A stretch of DNA of 64,000 nt from Ramlibacter tataouinensis (GCF_027941915.1 NZ_CP116009.1:1054001-1118000); one strand, 5' to 3'. Shown: positions 52,210 through 60,862, counted from the stretch's first letter. Notes: a model not told the origin generated them from the sequence alone. Translations and numbers: made by a program.

Positions 52210-53550
52210 TCAGCGGGCGGCTGCCAGGGCTTGTTCAGCCAGCGTGCGGGCACGTTCGTAGTTGGCGCGCGCCTCGGTGTTCCAGTGGTCTTCCAGCGCC
52301 GTCACCCGCTTGTTGACTGCCGCGTCCTTCTTGCTGGCGGCGAACACCGCCAGGAATTCCTTGTCGGCAACCTTGCTGCTGTCGACCACTGGCGTGAAGG
52401 CCGCCGCGCGGGCGTCCTTGAGCAGCGCCGCGGCCTTGGGATTGGGCTTGCGTGCCAGCGCAGCCTCAGCGGCGTGGATGGCCTTGGTGGCCGCCTGCAG
52501 TTCCTTGATGCGGAAGGTGATGGTCTGGTCGAACACCGCCGACACCACGTTGTAGCGGGCCTCGGACACGTCCGAGTCGAACTGCACCTTGGCGCGCTTG
52601 GCGATGTCGAACGGGTTGGGATAGCCCGCCGGCGTTTTGCCTCCCATCGCCGACGGCGGCAGGATCGGCAGGCGCGAGATGGCCGGCGTATAGAGCAGCT
52701 GCTGGCCTTCCATCGACACTGCGTAACTGATGAACTTGCGCGCTTCCTCGGGGTTCTTGCCGCCGGCCACCAGCGCGATGTTGGCGGGGACTACTGCCGT
52801 GACGTCGGGATAGGCAAACTCCACCGGGAAACCCGAGTACTTGCCGGCCAAGCCGAAGAAGTCGATCACCAGCCCGACGCCGAACTGGCCGTTGTTGACC
52901 CCGTCGGGAACGCCGAAGCTGCGTTCGGTGATCGCCGCGCAGTTGCCCGCGATCTGCAGCAGCTGGTGCCAGCCTTTGTCCCAGCCCTCCCCCTGCAGCA
53001 GCGTCTCCACCGTCAGGTGCGTGGTCCCGGACCGGGACGGCGAACTCATGGCCACGTGCCCGAAGTAGACGGGCTTGACCAGGTCGGCCCATTGCCTGGG
53101 CGCCGGCACCTTGTTGGCCGCCATGTACCGGGTGTTCCACATCAAGCCGTAGCCGGCCAGCGCTTGGCCAAGGTAGCGCCCCTTGGGATCGTTGATCGGA
53201 TAGGCACCGACCTTGGCCGGCGCGTCCTTGTTGGCAAGGCCAGCGACGTTGTCGACCAACTGCAGCCCGGCCAGCACCTCGAAGGCGTCGGGCGCCGAGG
53301 CCCAGAACACGTCCGGGCGCTGGCCCGGTGCCAGCTCGCGCACGTAGGCAATGCCCTGCACCGTGTTCTTGTTGAGGATCTCCAGCTTGATGCCGGGGTG
53401 GGCCTTCTCGAAAGCCGTCCTGTAGGCCTGCGTCAGCTCCTTGGGAAAGGAGGTGATCACCGTCACGGTTCCGGCCAGCGCGCTGCTCATGGCGCCGGCG
53501 GACAGGGCCAGGACCGCGGCCACGGCCTGGATCTTCGGATGGATGCTCAT
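52210..53550 (-). CDS. Periplasmic solute-binding protein of the ABC importer
   Basis: A 446-residue type 2 binding protein with a signal peptide (MSIHPKIQAVAAVLALSAG, cleavage near ALAGTV). The mature start TVTVITSFPKELTQAYRTAF and RPDVFWASAPDAFEVL match the FbpA/AfuA/PhnS superfamily, but it is about 100 residues longer because of a helical C-terminal extension (from about residue 330). A GGAGACAAC site precedes the ATG at 53550. The Tyr pair typical of iron-binding FbpA is not evident, so phosphorylated compounds or other anions are as likely as iron. Confidence 0.87.
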   Translation of the reverse strand: MSIHPKIQAVAAVLALSAGAMSSALAGTVTVITSFPKELTQAYRTAFEKAHPGIKLEILNKNTVQGIAYVRELAPGQRPDVFWASAPDAFEVLAGLQLVDNVAGLANKDAPAKVGAYPINDPKGRYLGQALAGYGLMWNTRYMAANKVPAPRQWADLVKPVYFGHVAMSSPSRSGTTHLTVETLLQGEGWDKGWHQLLQIAGNCAAITERSFGVPDGVNNGQFGVGLVIDFFGLAGKYSGFPVEFAYPDVTAVVPANIALVAGGKNPEEARKFISYAVSMEGQQLLYTPAISRLPILPPSAMGGKTPAGYPNPFDIAKRAKVQFDSDVSEARYNVVSAVFDQTITFRIKELQAATKAIHAAEAALARKPNPKAAALLKDARAAAFTPVVDSSKVADKEFLAVFAASKKDAAVNKRVTALEDHWNTEARANYERARTLAEQALAAAR

Positions 53551-53580
53551 TGTTGTCTCCTGGGTTCGCGTCAAACAGGC

Positions 53581-54252
53581 TCAGGGAGCCGGGAACAGGT
53601 CGGCCACGCGGCCGGCATCTTTACGGGGAAGGTGCGACGTGGCGCCCCATTCGTCGATGTGCAAGCCGCGGCCATCGAAACGCAGGCGGCTGATGGCTGC
53701 GTTGTCCAGCGCCCAGGTGCGCGGAACATCCAGCAACAGGCCCTGCGCGGCCCGATACAGGCAGTCGAGAACCCCGCCATGGCAGACGATGGCCAGCGTC
53801 TGCCCGGGGTGCTCACCGGCCAGGCGACGGACCGCACCGACGCAGCGCTCGCTGAAACAACGCCGGGTTTCCCCGTCGGGCGGTCCGAAGTCGGGTTCGC
53901 GTCGAAGCCAGCGCCGGTGGGCCTCCGGCCAGCGCGCCTCGATCTCGCGGGCGAGCAGGCCCTGGAACACGCCGAAGTGCTGCTCTCGCAGGTCCGCGTC
54001 CAGGCGCAAGGGTACGCCGGCCTGCTCCGCGAGCATCCGTGCTGTCTGCGCCGCGCGCGCCAGGTCGCTGCTGTAGACGGCATCGACCCCTTCCTGGGCC
54101 AGCGCACGGGCAACCCGCGTGGCCTGCTCGCGGCCGGCGGCATTGAGCGCCACATCGGCCTGGCCCTGGTAGCGGCCATCGCTGTTCCAGGCGGTCTCGC
54201 CGTGGCGGATGGCCAGGATCGTCGTGCCGGCGAATGGCTGATGCGTAGACAT
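53581..54252 (-). CDS. Histidine phosphatase (phosphoglycerate mutase-like)
   Basis: A 223-residue histidine phosphatase. The catalytic RHGETAWN motif is at about residues 16-23, with the second Arg/Glu region (YSSDLARAAQTA, LREQHFGVFQG) and the late His in IVCHGGVLD. It resembles CobC/GpmB-type phosphatases. It lies 30 bases upstream of the binding-protein gene on the same strand, so it probably heads the transport operon. It may remove phosphate from the imported compound. Confidence 0.88.
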   Translation of the reverse strand: MSTHQPFAGTTILAIRHGETAWNSDGRYQGQADVALNAAGREQATRVARALAQEGVDAVYSSDLARAAQTARMLAEQAGVPLRLDADLREQHFGVFQGLLAREIEARWPEAHRRWLRREPDFGPPDGETRRCFSERCVGAVRRLAGEHPGQTLAIVCHGGVLDCLYRAAQGLLLDVPRTWALDNAAISRLRFDGRGLHIDEWGATSHLPRKDAGRVADLFPAP

Positions 54253-54441
54253 GCGTCGGGATCTGGAATCGATGGCCCCGATCGTCGGGCACCACGGCGC
54301 TGGTAGTCCAATCAAATCTCATGATGCAGGCCATCAGGCGTCGGGGTTAACCCGGGGCCGCAAAGGTTTAGCAGCGCTGATCTCGGATAGTGATCGCGGC
54401 TGCGATGCAGGACGACGAGGCACACACAGCGTTCTTACCAC

Positions 54442-54936
54442 CTACCCGCGCCATGGGGTGATGCGCGGTAACCATCGCCTCACGTTTGCCCGATAGCGCT
54501 TGTACTCGTCGGCGAACTGCTCGCCCAGCGCAGGCTCTTCGTAGCCGACAACGAACAAGAAGAATCCGGCCCACACGATTGCACCGTACTCCAGCACCGT
54601 AACGCTCCCGAACAGGAGCCCCTGGCCGGCGACCAAGGCCGTGACTGCAACGTACATCGGATTGCGGACGTAGCGATAGAACCCGGTGACGACGAGGTGC
54701 TTGGGAGGCATCACGGGCGCCGGTGTGCCGAGGCCCTGTAACGCGAAGCGAGCGAATGAATCGAGCAGGATAGGCACCCCGGCGACGATCAGGGCGGCGC
54801 CGAGCACGCGCGCGATCGCGAATAGCGGAGGCGCGAAGTGCCAGTGCGTGAGGTACCAAGGGACGTACACGGCGAGCGTGCCCGGAGCGATGACCAGAAA
54901 GATCGCGGAACCGATGATCGCGGCGGCGCGCTGCAC
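54442..54936 (-). CDS. Isoprenylcysteine carboxyl methyltransferase-family membrane protein
   Basis: A 164-residue membrane protein with four or so hydrophobic segments and the signature YRYVRNPMYVAVTALVAG, followed by EEPALGEQFADEYKRYRANV, both typical of the ICMT/PEMT-like (DUF1295-type) methyltransferase family. The start is taken as GTG 54936 because upstream codons are not protein-like; no ATG is available nearby. It stands alone, 189 bases past the phosphatase gene start, at the entrance of a lower-GC stretch. Substrate is unknown. Confidence 0.8.
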   Translation of the reverse strand: MQRAAAIIGSAIFLVIAPGTLAVYVPWYLTHWHFAPPLFAIARVLGAALIVAGVPILLDSFARFALQGLGTPAPVMPPKHLVVTGFYRYVRNPMYVAVTALVAGQGLLFGSVTVLEYGAIVWAGFFLFVVGYEEPALGEQFADEYKRYRANVRRWLPRITPWRG

Positions 54937-55042
54937 GAGAGAAGCATACTCAACGCCGCCTCGAATCGTGCGGATCGAGCGAGCGCTGGCGTCGCGTGAT
55001 GTCCTGCGCGAGGTGCTTGTTTCGTTCGAGCCAGCGATCCAG

Positions 55043-55228
55043 CTAGCGCGCGACCACGTCCGAGGCATGCGCGATGTCGCCGGTCATCAGCGCGTAGACG
55101 ATCGCCAGCGCGGTCTCGATCGCGTGACGCTTGAGCGCGTCGCCGCGCCGGAGGTCGACCAGCACGTCCTCGAGCTCGTCCTTGCGCGCGAGCACGCGCG
55201 CGGCGCTAGCGCAAATTTCCTCCGCTGC
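55043..55228 (-). pseudogene. Possible C-terminal fragment of an unknown protein
   Basis: An open stretch of 62 codons reads as good protein (VLARKDELEDVLVDLRRGDA, ETALAIVYALMTGDIAHASD) and ends at a TAG, but it has no start codon with a ribosome site and is stopped upstream at 55229. It is probably the tail of a decayed gene. The surrounding 600 bases (54937-55538) hold no complete gene. Confidence 0.35.
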
Positions 55229-55296
55229 TTAGATCCTAGGCTGACCGCGTCCTTCGTTTGCTCGACGCGCCTCTCCCTACCCGGTGCCAAAGGGAG

Positions 55297-55320
55297 GTCC
55301 GCTTCTGGCCGGAAGCGGAC
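55297..55320. repeat. Dispersed palindromic repeat, copy 5 (perfect arms)
   Basis: Perfect 9-base arms GTCCGCTTC and GAAGCGGAC flank TGGCCG. It lies 219 bases before the Shedu gene. Confidence 0.75.
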
Positions 55321-55538
55321 GGTCAGCCACGGCGCCTAGCTGCCGCTCATAGCAGCCAGCAAGAAAAGACTGCTTTGCAGCGGTTGCAGCCGGTCGGCGG
55401 CGGACGCCGAATTCGCGGTCTTGGCCCTAATGCGGTCATTGAGCCCACTTGCCGGGAAGCGCGGGGATGAGGGCATAGGGTCGAAGCGGACATCCTCCTC
55501 TAGGGTAAGCTCCTGCAGGATCTTCAAGGGAGGGAACT

Positions 55539-56669
55539 GTGGAGAGCCGCACCGTTCGATCAACCTCGAGACGAACAGCCACGACGGAAGATGTCGTCCT
55601 TCGTGAGGGGCCGCTCGTCCGGCTCGTGTTCCGCCCGATGCTCGTCGAGAACTCGAACGATCCTTCGGCGTCCGTAAAAGGCTGCTTCATCTACTCAAAG
55701 AAGAACCGCAACGGTTCTTGGGATGACTTGCCACCCACTCCCCTGAACAAGGTCAAAGTCGGGGAGGAATACAGGCTTGAATTGAAGTCCGAGGAGTTGC
55801 TTTGCTTGTACACGGAACTGCAGGACTTGTACGAGCTTCGCCGGGACCACGGCATCCCCCGCGGGGAGGTCAAGTTCGTTAGGGCGCGCGGCACCGTTCA
55901 AGCACTCGCCACCATGACGGACGAAGAACTCCATTCGGTGGTGGCTGGGGCGGAATCTCTTGGCGCTTCTGCAGTCGCCAGGCTGATCCGCTGGGCGGCG
56001 AAGGCCAGCAACTTCGATTTACTCTTCTCTCGGCTCGAAGAGCTCGAACCAGACAGCCTCAAAGATCTCAACGCTGCAGTGGGCCTTGCTACCCTGCATC
56101 GCGCGTTGAGAACGTGGCACGAAAATCGGGAGAACACGAGCGAGGAGTTCTGGCAGGCAACGCTCTCCAAGCAGGCCTTTGTTCTAGAGCAAGTCTTCGC
56201 GCTACCGATCGTGGTGATCCAGGAGAAGGCATATGTCGGTGGAAAATCCGTCACGAACACGGGAGGGCATGTCGCGGACTTTCTAGTCGCCAACAAGGTG
56301 ACGCACGACGTCGGCATTGTAGAAATCAAGACGCCCGCAACGTCGCTGGTTGGCTCGGAGTACCGCAAGGGCGTGTACTCACCCTCCAGCGACTTGGCCG
56401 GTGCCGTCCAACAGGTGCTCGTCTACAAACACTCCCTCCAAACGGAACAACGTAGCCTGCTGCACGGGTCGGACATGCGAGTGTCGAGCCCTAGATGCAT
56501 CGTGCTGCTCGGTCATGCACGGAAGCAGCTTGGGCAAGACGAAAGAATGCACCTCTCGTTAGAACTGTTCCGCAAACAGCTGCACGACGTAGAGATCATT
56601 ACCTTCGACGAGATGTTCGAACGCACGAAGCGGCTCGCCCGCCTTCTCCAGCACGGTGTCAGCCACTGA
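55539..56669 (+). CDS. sduA: Shedu defence nuclease SduA (DUF4263)
   Basis: A 376-residue protein starting at GTG with an AGGGAGGGA site. The C-terminal half carries a PD-(D/E)xK nuclease core of DUF4263/Shedu type: Asp247 in GGHVADFLVAN, then Glu262-Ile-Lys264 in GIVEIKTP, and a following Gln helix (GAVQQVLVYK). The N-terminal 200 residues are a variable sensor-like region with TMTDEELHSVVAGAE and a helical linker. Shedu is a single-gene anti-phage system. GC here is visibly lower than in the flanks (34 of 60 bases at 56161-56220, against 50 of 60 at 5101-5160), and palindromic repeats bound the gene, both suggesting acquisition. Confidence 0.82.
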   Translation: MESRTVRSTSRRTATTEDVVLREGPLVRLVFRPMLVENSNDPSASVKGCFIYSKKNRNGSWDDLPPTPLNKVKVGEEYRLELKSEELLCLYTELQDLYELRRDHGIPRGEVKFVRARGTVQALATMTDEELHSVVAGAESLGASAVARLIRWAAKASNFDLLFSRLEELEPDSLKDLNAAVGLATLHRALRTWHENRENTSEEFWQATLSKQAFVLEQVFALPIVVIQEKAYVGGKSVTNTGGHVADFLVANKVTHDVGIVEIKTPATSLVGSEYRKGVYSPSSDLAGAVQQVLVYKHSLQTEQRSLLHGSDMRVSSPRCIVLLGHARKQLGQDERMHLSLELFRKQLHDVEIITFDEMFERTKRLARLLQHGVSH

Positions 56670-56678
56670 GGTGAGATG

Positions 56679-56703
56679 TTCGCTTCGGCTAGGAGCAGCC
56701 GTC
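56679..56703. repeat. Dispersed palindromic repeat, degenerate copy after Shedu
   Basis: GTTCGCTTC and GAGCAGCC arms around GGCTAG, beginning ten bases after the Shedu stop. It is imperfect but shares the core of the copies at 55297 and 59020. Confidence 0.45.
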
Positions 56704-56859
56704 CTTCAGCGACGCTTGAACAACGGCAAGAGGTTGGTCGCAGGCATAGCATACCGCTGTGCGCGATGAGGTGGTCGCTGCGGCTCGCCGCAATGGGCTC
56801 TCGTTCCGCAAGCTCTCGTCGATGCAGACGGCGGGGCGACGCCTATGTAAACTCGAGTC

Positions 56860-57348
56860 ATGTCAGCTACCAAGAGCACTCTGTTCACGCTTGGATACGA
56901 AGGGCTCGATCTGCCGTCGTTCATCGCCTTGCTGCAAGAGGCTGGCGTGAAGACTGTCGTCGATGTCCGCGAGCTACCGCTCTCCAGGAAGAAGGGCTAC
57001 TCGAAGACGGCCTTCAGTGCGGCCCTGTCTGAGCACGGAATGGCATATTTGCACGCTCCCCAGCTGGGCTGCCCTAAGCCGATACGAGACCAGTACCGCA
57101 CCGACCGGGACTGGAGCGCATATACCAAGGCATTCCTCGCCCATCTCAAGACCAGGCGAGCCGAAGTGCTTGAGTTGGTGAAGCTTTCACGCGCTACTGC
57201 GGCATGTCTTGTCTGCTTTGAAGCCGACTTCGGTATGTGCCACCGGACCTACGTCGCGCGCGCGGCCTGCAGGCAGGGCGGCCCCTCGGTTGTTCATCTC
57301 ACTGCTAGAACAAGCTTCCCTGATCTTGGTTTTCAGGCTGCGGCCTAG
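56860..57348 (+). CDS. DUF488 domain protein
   Basis: A 162-residue DUF488 protein: TLFTLGYEGLDLPSFIALLQ, the conserved VVDVRELPLSRKKGYSK, and late CLVCFEADFGMCHRTYVA, with the C-x-x-C...C-H-R pattern of the family. DUF488 proteins have no proven activity and are often found in defence or mobile regions. Its last 44 bases overlap the tail of the convergent gene at 57305-58141, a tight arrangement that suggests the pair moves together. Confidence 0.85.
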   Translation: MSATKSTLFTLGYEGLDLPSFIALLQEAGVKTVVDVRELPLSRKKGYSKTAFSAALSEHGMAYLHAPQLGCPKPIRDQYRTDRDWSAYTKAFLAHLKTRRAEVLELVKLSRATAACLVCFEADFGMCHRTYVARAACRQGGPSVVHLTARTSFPDLGFQAAA

Positions 57349-58141
57349 GCGGCGAGAAGACGCTGACCGCGAGCCACTGGTCGGGGAAGCGGTGAATCGT
57401 CCCAAGCAACAGAAGAAGATCTCTGGAGGGTAGGTCTCGCTCGAACTTGCTACGGAAAGGCTCTTCCCAGCCATCAGGACCGTGCTGCTTTCGCAGCTTC
57501 CGGTATAGGGCGCCAGCTTCCCAGTCGACCAACTTGTGCCGGTAGGAGCGGACCTCGCCACCGACTTCGCACTCATAGTGGTAGTAAAAGTCGAACGGAA
57601 TTTTCTCCAGGAGAGCGACATCACGCTTGCTCTCCTCTTCTGAGAACAGACTGGACTGCTGCTGCAGCCGCGTCAGCTTCGCCTTCTCCTGTTCGGTCCA
57701 CTCCGGATTTGCCGCAGGCTTGATTTCGAGCCTTGTTATTCGACTTGGACGCAGCAGGGCAAGTGTCGTCCCGTGCTTGATGCGGGCCGCTTCCACGGCC
57801 GCGAAGTCGCTGAAGATAGGAATGTCTTTGAGAGCCTGCATCCGGCGAGGCCAGCCTTCTTTTCCGGGGGCCAGCGGAGCGGGTTCACATTCAATGCCGT
57901 CAACGAAGATGCGGTGGCTTTCCGGTCTGTGGTCATCCTTGGCCTTCTCCACTCGCGCACGAATCCACTGCCACTTAGAGAACTGCTGGTCATCCGCGAC
58001 CAGTCGGAAAGGCACTGGGAACAGGCGTATGAGGACACCTTCCTCCGTGACGCCGGCAACGCACGACGTCTCTGAATACCGCTCGCTCGGCGAGGGGTAG
58101 GTCTTGCATAGGATGAGAATGCGCTGCGTCCAAGAAGCCAT
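57305..58141 (-). CDS. Unrecognised protein paired with DUF488
   Basis: A 278-residue protein starting MASWTQRILILCKTYPSPSE. It contains ETSCVAGVTEEGVLIRLFPV and KWQWIRARVEKAKDDHRPES near the N-terminus, a charged middle, and DFYYHYECEVGGEVRSYRHK with a basic C-terminus (KFERDLPSRDLLLLLGTIHR). Similar sequences seem familiar beside DUF488 genes, but I can name no domain. The LFPVPFR and WQW pieces suggest a nucleic-acid or nucleotide-handling surface, only a guess. It overlaps DUF488 tail to tail by 44 bases and is divergent from the HNH gene by 81 bases. Confidence 0.75.
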   Translation of the reverse strand: MASWTQRILILCKTYPSPSERYSETSCVAGVTEEGVLIRLFPVPFRLVADDQQFSKWQWIRARVEKAKDDHRPESHRIFVDGIECEPAPLAPGKEGWPRRMQALKDIPIFSDFAAVEAARIKHGTTLALLRPSRITRLEIKPAANPEWTEQEKAKLTRLQQQSSLFSEEESKRDVALLEKIPFDFYYHYECEVGGEVRSYRHKLVDWEAGALYRKLRKQHGPDGWEEPFRSKFERDLPSRDLLLLLGTIHRFPDQWLAVSVFSPPRPQPENQDQGSLF

Positions 58142-58222
58142 CGCCTCTACTCCCTTGAGCTCCCTTAAAGTCCACTTTAGCAGTACGGATGAGCTTCTGC
58201 CACTTCGTAGAAGGATGAGGGT

Positions 58223-58939
58223 ATGCGCTGCATTTTGTGTAAGCAGACCGATGGTGCCTTTTCGACCCTTGAGCACGCAGTGCCGGAGTCGCTGGGCGGG
58301 GGCACTTGGTCAGAACTCCCATTTGGTCTTGTCTGCGATGCCTGCCAAAGGTACTTCGGTACCAAAGTGGAGCGGGATGCGTTGGCGGAGCATCCGTTCT
58401 TGCTGCTGCGAACGCTGCTTGCTTTGCCGACGAAGAAGCGCAAGGCACCCTGGTCCGATGACCCGCTCGAGGGCCGTTTGGAATCGGGTGGGAGGCCAGG
58501 GCTGCTGCACTTCGAGCCGGCCGCGCACTTCAAAGACGCGAGCAAGAAGAGTGTGATGCGTTTTGTCGCGCAGCCCCGCAACCCGCGGAACGTCTGCCGG
58601 TTCTTGCTCAAGATGGGCATTGAAGCGATTGCCTTCGAATCTCCCGAGGACGCCCTCGACGACCGGTATGACCCTGCCAGGGCCGTGGCTCGAGGCACGT
58701 CGCAGGCACCTTGGTGGTATCTGGAGTGCGATGACACAACCCGCTTCGACGGATGGCTCTGCGGGACACCGCCAGAGGGCGAAGCTCTCGTCGAGCTTGG
58801 GATCGGGACGCCGGCACCAGGGGTGGAAGTAGTTTCCTTCACGCTCGGCCCCGTGACGCTCATCGCCCCCTTGAAACAGAACATCTACCCGGACCCTGGG
58901 CTCGAAGGCACGCCCGACTGGCGGGTGTACAGGGTGTAA
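58223..58939 (+). CDS. HNH-type zinc nuclease-like protein
   Basis: A 238-residue protein with an N-terminal HNH_5-like zinc module: Cys3 and Cys6 (CILC), Glu17-His18 in LEHAVPESLGG, and Cys38/Cys41 (CDAC). The remaining 190 residues have no recognised domain and may bind nucleic acid or a trigger. Related proteins are restriction or anti-phage nucleases, and others have unknown roles. It is divergent from the unrecognised gene at 57305-58141 and sits two genes from Shedu. A repeat copy lies 80 bases past its stop. Confidence 0.7.
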   Translation: MRCILCKQTDGAFSTLEHAVPESLGGGTWSELPFGLVCDACQRYFGTKVERDALAEHPFLLLRTLLALPTKKRKAPWSDDPLEGRLESGGRPGLLHFEPAAHFKDASKKSVMRFVAQPRNPRNVCRFLLKMGIEAIAFESPEDALDDRYDPARAVARGTSQAPWWYLECDDTTRFDGWLCGTPPEGEALVELGIGTPAPGVEVVSFTLGPVTLIAPLKQNIYPDPGLEGTPDWRVYRV

Positions 58940-59019
58940 CGGGTACGCTGCGGCCGTCCGGGCCCGCCCGTCATGGCCACGTTCCCACGCGACTTCGGTG
59001 TGCCGCCAAGTAGTCGGAC

Positions 59020-59044
59020 GTCCGCTTCCGGCCAGGAGCAGCCG
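59020..59044. repeat. Dispersed palindromic repeat, copy past the HNH gene
   Basis: Imperfect arms GTCCGCTTC and GGAGCAGCC around CGGCCA. It lies in a 475-base stretch (58940-59414) with no convincing gene, which forms the right edge of the defence region. Confidence 0.5.
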
Positions 59045-59414
59045 TGCGGGATTACAAAGGGGGACTCTGCCAAAACGCAGGGCAAAGCGCATAGCCGAAT
59101 CAGTCGATTGCGCCGCCGATACTGCTGGCTCCTACTGTCCGACACATCAGCATCGGAGGCGCGTCGTCGGCCGAGCTGAGGGTGAAGATCTGCCCATTCG
59201 AGATATACACGGTCGTGTGGCTCGTCGCTGGCTCAAGCTGGCGGATGCGAGGCGAAGGTCGACGAGGCCCTTGCCCTGACCGGCGCGGGCGGTGTCAGAT
59301 TTCTCAATTCTGTCAGCCCGTGATTGATTTCCATGGCGTCGCCATGTGCCTTCGGGTGGCCGAGCCGACTACCTCCCCCGGTCTGTGCTGACCTTCTTCA
59401 GGCCCGCTTCCTTG

Positions 59415-60233
59415 TCAATGTTGTTGCATCTCAGCGGGCTCCGTGAACCTTGGCTGGCGCTTCTCCTGGAATGCGCGCATGCCTTCCGCAGCGTCCTTGC
59501 CGAAGCCGAGTTCAACGGCCCAACGCTTCGCTATGTCCAGTGCCGACTCTTCGTCCTCGGTCATTCCCGCAAGGATCGAAGCCTTGCACCCCTGGATCGC
59601 GCGCGCAGGACCAGCCGCCAAGCGTTGTGCCATGCGCATGGCAACGTCGATCGCCGGACCTTCCGAAACATCGTCGACAAGTCCCCATTGCACCGCCGTC
59701 GCCACGTCGACGGGCTCCCCGAGCAACATCATCCGCTTGGCACGTGCCGCACCGATCCGCTTGGTGACGCGCACCGTGCCGCCGCTGCCCGGAAACACCC
59801 CCAGCCGGATTTCAGGCAGGAGCAACTTGGCGTTTCGCGCTGCGACGATGAAGTCACAGCAGACCGCCAGTTCGAGCCCGCCGCCGATCGCCGCCCCCTC
59901 GATCGCTGCCACCGTGGGCTTGTGAAGGTTGGCCAGGGCGCCGAACACCGCCCTGTCCTGCGCGAACTTCGCGGCAAGCGCCTCCGGTCCGCTTGAGATC
60001 AGCTCCTGGAGCTCGCCAATGTCGGATCCAGCGGAAAAAGCCCTCGTGCCGGCGCCCTGGACAACTATGGCGCGAATGTCCGGTCGGGACTGGCATTCCG
60101 CAAGCCGCTCACCGAGTTGCAGCATCAGCGGGCGTGTGAGGCTGTTCATGGGGGGTGAGTGAAGCGTCAGGACCGCTACGGCCTGGTTGACTTCGATGGT
60201 CACTTGTCCTGAAGGAGCAGCCGGCTGGTTCAT
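59415..60233 (-). CDS. Enoyl-CoA hydratase/isomerase
   Basis: A 272-residue crotonase with both catalytic Glu positions kept (GGGLELAVCCDF and LLPEIRLGVFPGSGG), unlike the atuE-type gene. The oxyanion loop is GAGTRAFSAGSDI. It would hydrate trans-2-enoyl-CoA in fatty or aromatic acid oxidation. The start at 60233 was taken because residues upstream are not family-like. It is divergent from the DUF3237 gene by 143 bases. No other beta-oxidation gene is adjacent. Confidence 0.88.
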   Translation of the reverse strand: MNQPAAPSGQVTIEVNQAVAVLTLHSPPMNSLTRPLMLQLGERLAECQSRPDIRAIVVQGAGTRAFSAGSDIGELQELISSGPEALAAKFAQDRAVFGALANLHKPTVAAIEGAAIGGGLELAVCCDFIVAARNAKLLLPEIRLGVFPGSGGTVRVTKRIGAARAKRMMLLGEPVDVATAVQWGLVDDVSEGPAIDVAMRMAQRLAAGPARAIQGCKASILAGMTEDEESALDIAKRWAVELGFGKDAAEGMRAFQEKRQPRFTEPAEMQQH

Positions 60234-60376
60234 GTGAGCGACCGTATCACAGCCCGCTGCGGAGACTGTCCTGTCGCCGAAGGACAGGCCAGTGTCATTG
60301 CGAAGCACGACACGGACGCGTCCGGCGAGCATTTATGCTGGCCGTGGCATCACATCAATCTTTCCCAGAGGAACCC

Positions 60377-60862
60377 ATGAGCATCGACTCCGATCCCGGC
60401 GAGGCCCCGCGCCTCGAGTTTGCCTTCGCGATCCGTGTGAACTTCGGAAACAGGACGAAAGTGGGAAAGCTCCCCAGCGGGTTCACACGTGGCTTCACCG
60501 ACGCGGTCGGCGGTGAGGTTGCCGGTCCGAAGCTCAATGGCATCGTGGTTCCGCACAGTGGCGGCGATTGGCCGTCGTACTGGCCGAACGGGGCGGTGGA
60601 ATTCAAGGCGCAATATCTGCTGCAGGCCGATGACGGCACGCTCATCGTGGTGAAGAACCGCGGGTTCCGTTTTGCCACGCCGGAGGTCACCGCACGCATG
60701 GAAAGGCTCGAGCCGGTCGACACGAGCGAGTATTACATGCGCCTCTCGCCCTTCTTCGAGGCCCCGGTCGGGCCGCACGACTGGTTGAACCGTACCGTGT
60801 TCGTCGGCAATGCGAACCGCCAGGCGGACCACTCCGTGTTCCGCTTCTGGCAGGTCGTCTGA
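60377..60862 (+). CDS. DUF3237 family protein
   Basis: A 161-residue DUF3237 protein: TRGFTDAVGGEVAGPKLNG, the central GGDWPSYWPNGAVEFKAQYL and the C-terminal WLNRTVFVGNANRQADHSVF are all typical. The fold is a small beta-barrel of unknown function, often near CoA or aromatic catabolic genes. An AGAGGAAC ribosome site precedes the ATG. Its stop codon abuts the stop of the convergent purU gene with no gap. Confidence 0.85.
   Translation: MSIDSDPGEAPRLEFAFAIRVNFGNRTKVGKLPSGFTRGFTDAVGGEVAGPKLNGIVVPHSGGDWPSYWPNGAVEFKAQYLLQADDGTLIVVKNRGFRFATPEVTARMERLEPVDTSEYYMRLSPFFEAPVGPHDWLNRTVFVGNANRQADHSVFRFWQVV

Noticed and set aside
50387..52261. Long plus-strand open frame opposite the ABC permease
   Set aside because: Composition is His/Gln/Arg-rich as expected for the reverse of a membrane protein gene; the permease on the minus strand is unmistakable.
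29178..59044. Integron attC sites as an explanation of the palindromic repeats
   Set aside because: No RYYYAAC/GTTRRRY core sites and no integron IntI gene are seen; the palindromes are much shorter and different.
29178..59044. CRISPR array
   Set aside because: The repeat copies are kilobases apart, irregular and imperfect, with no spacers and no cas genes.
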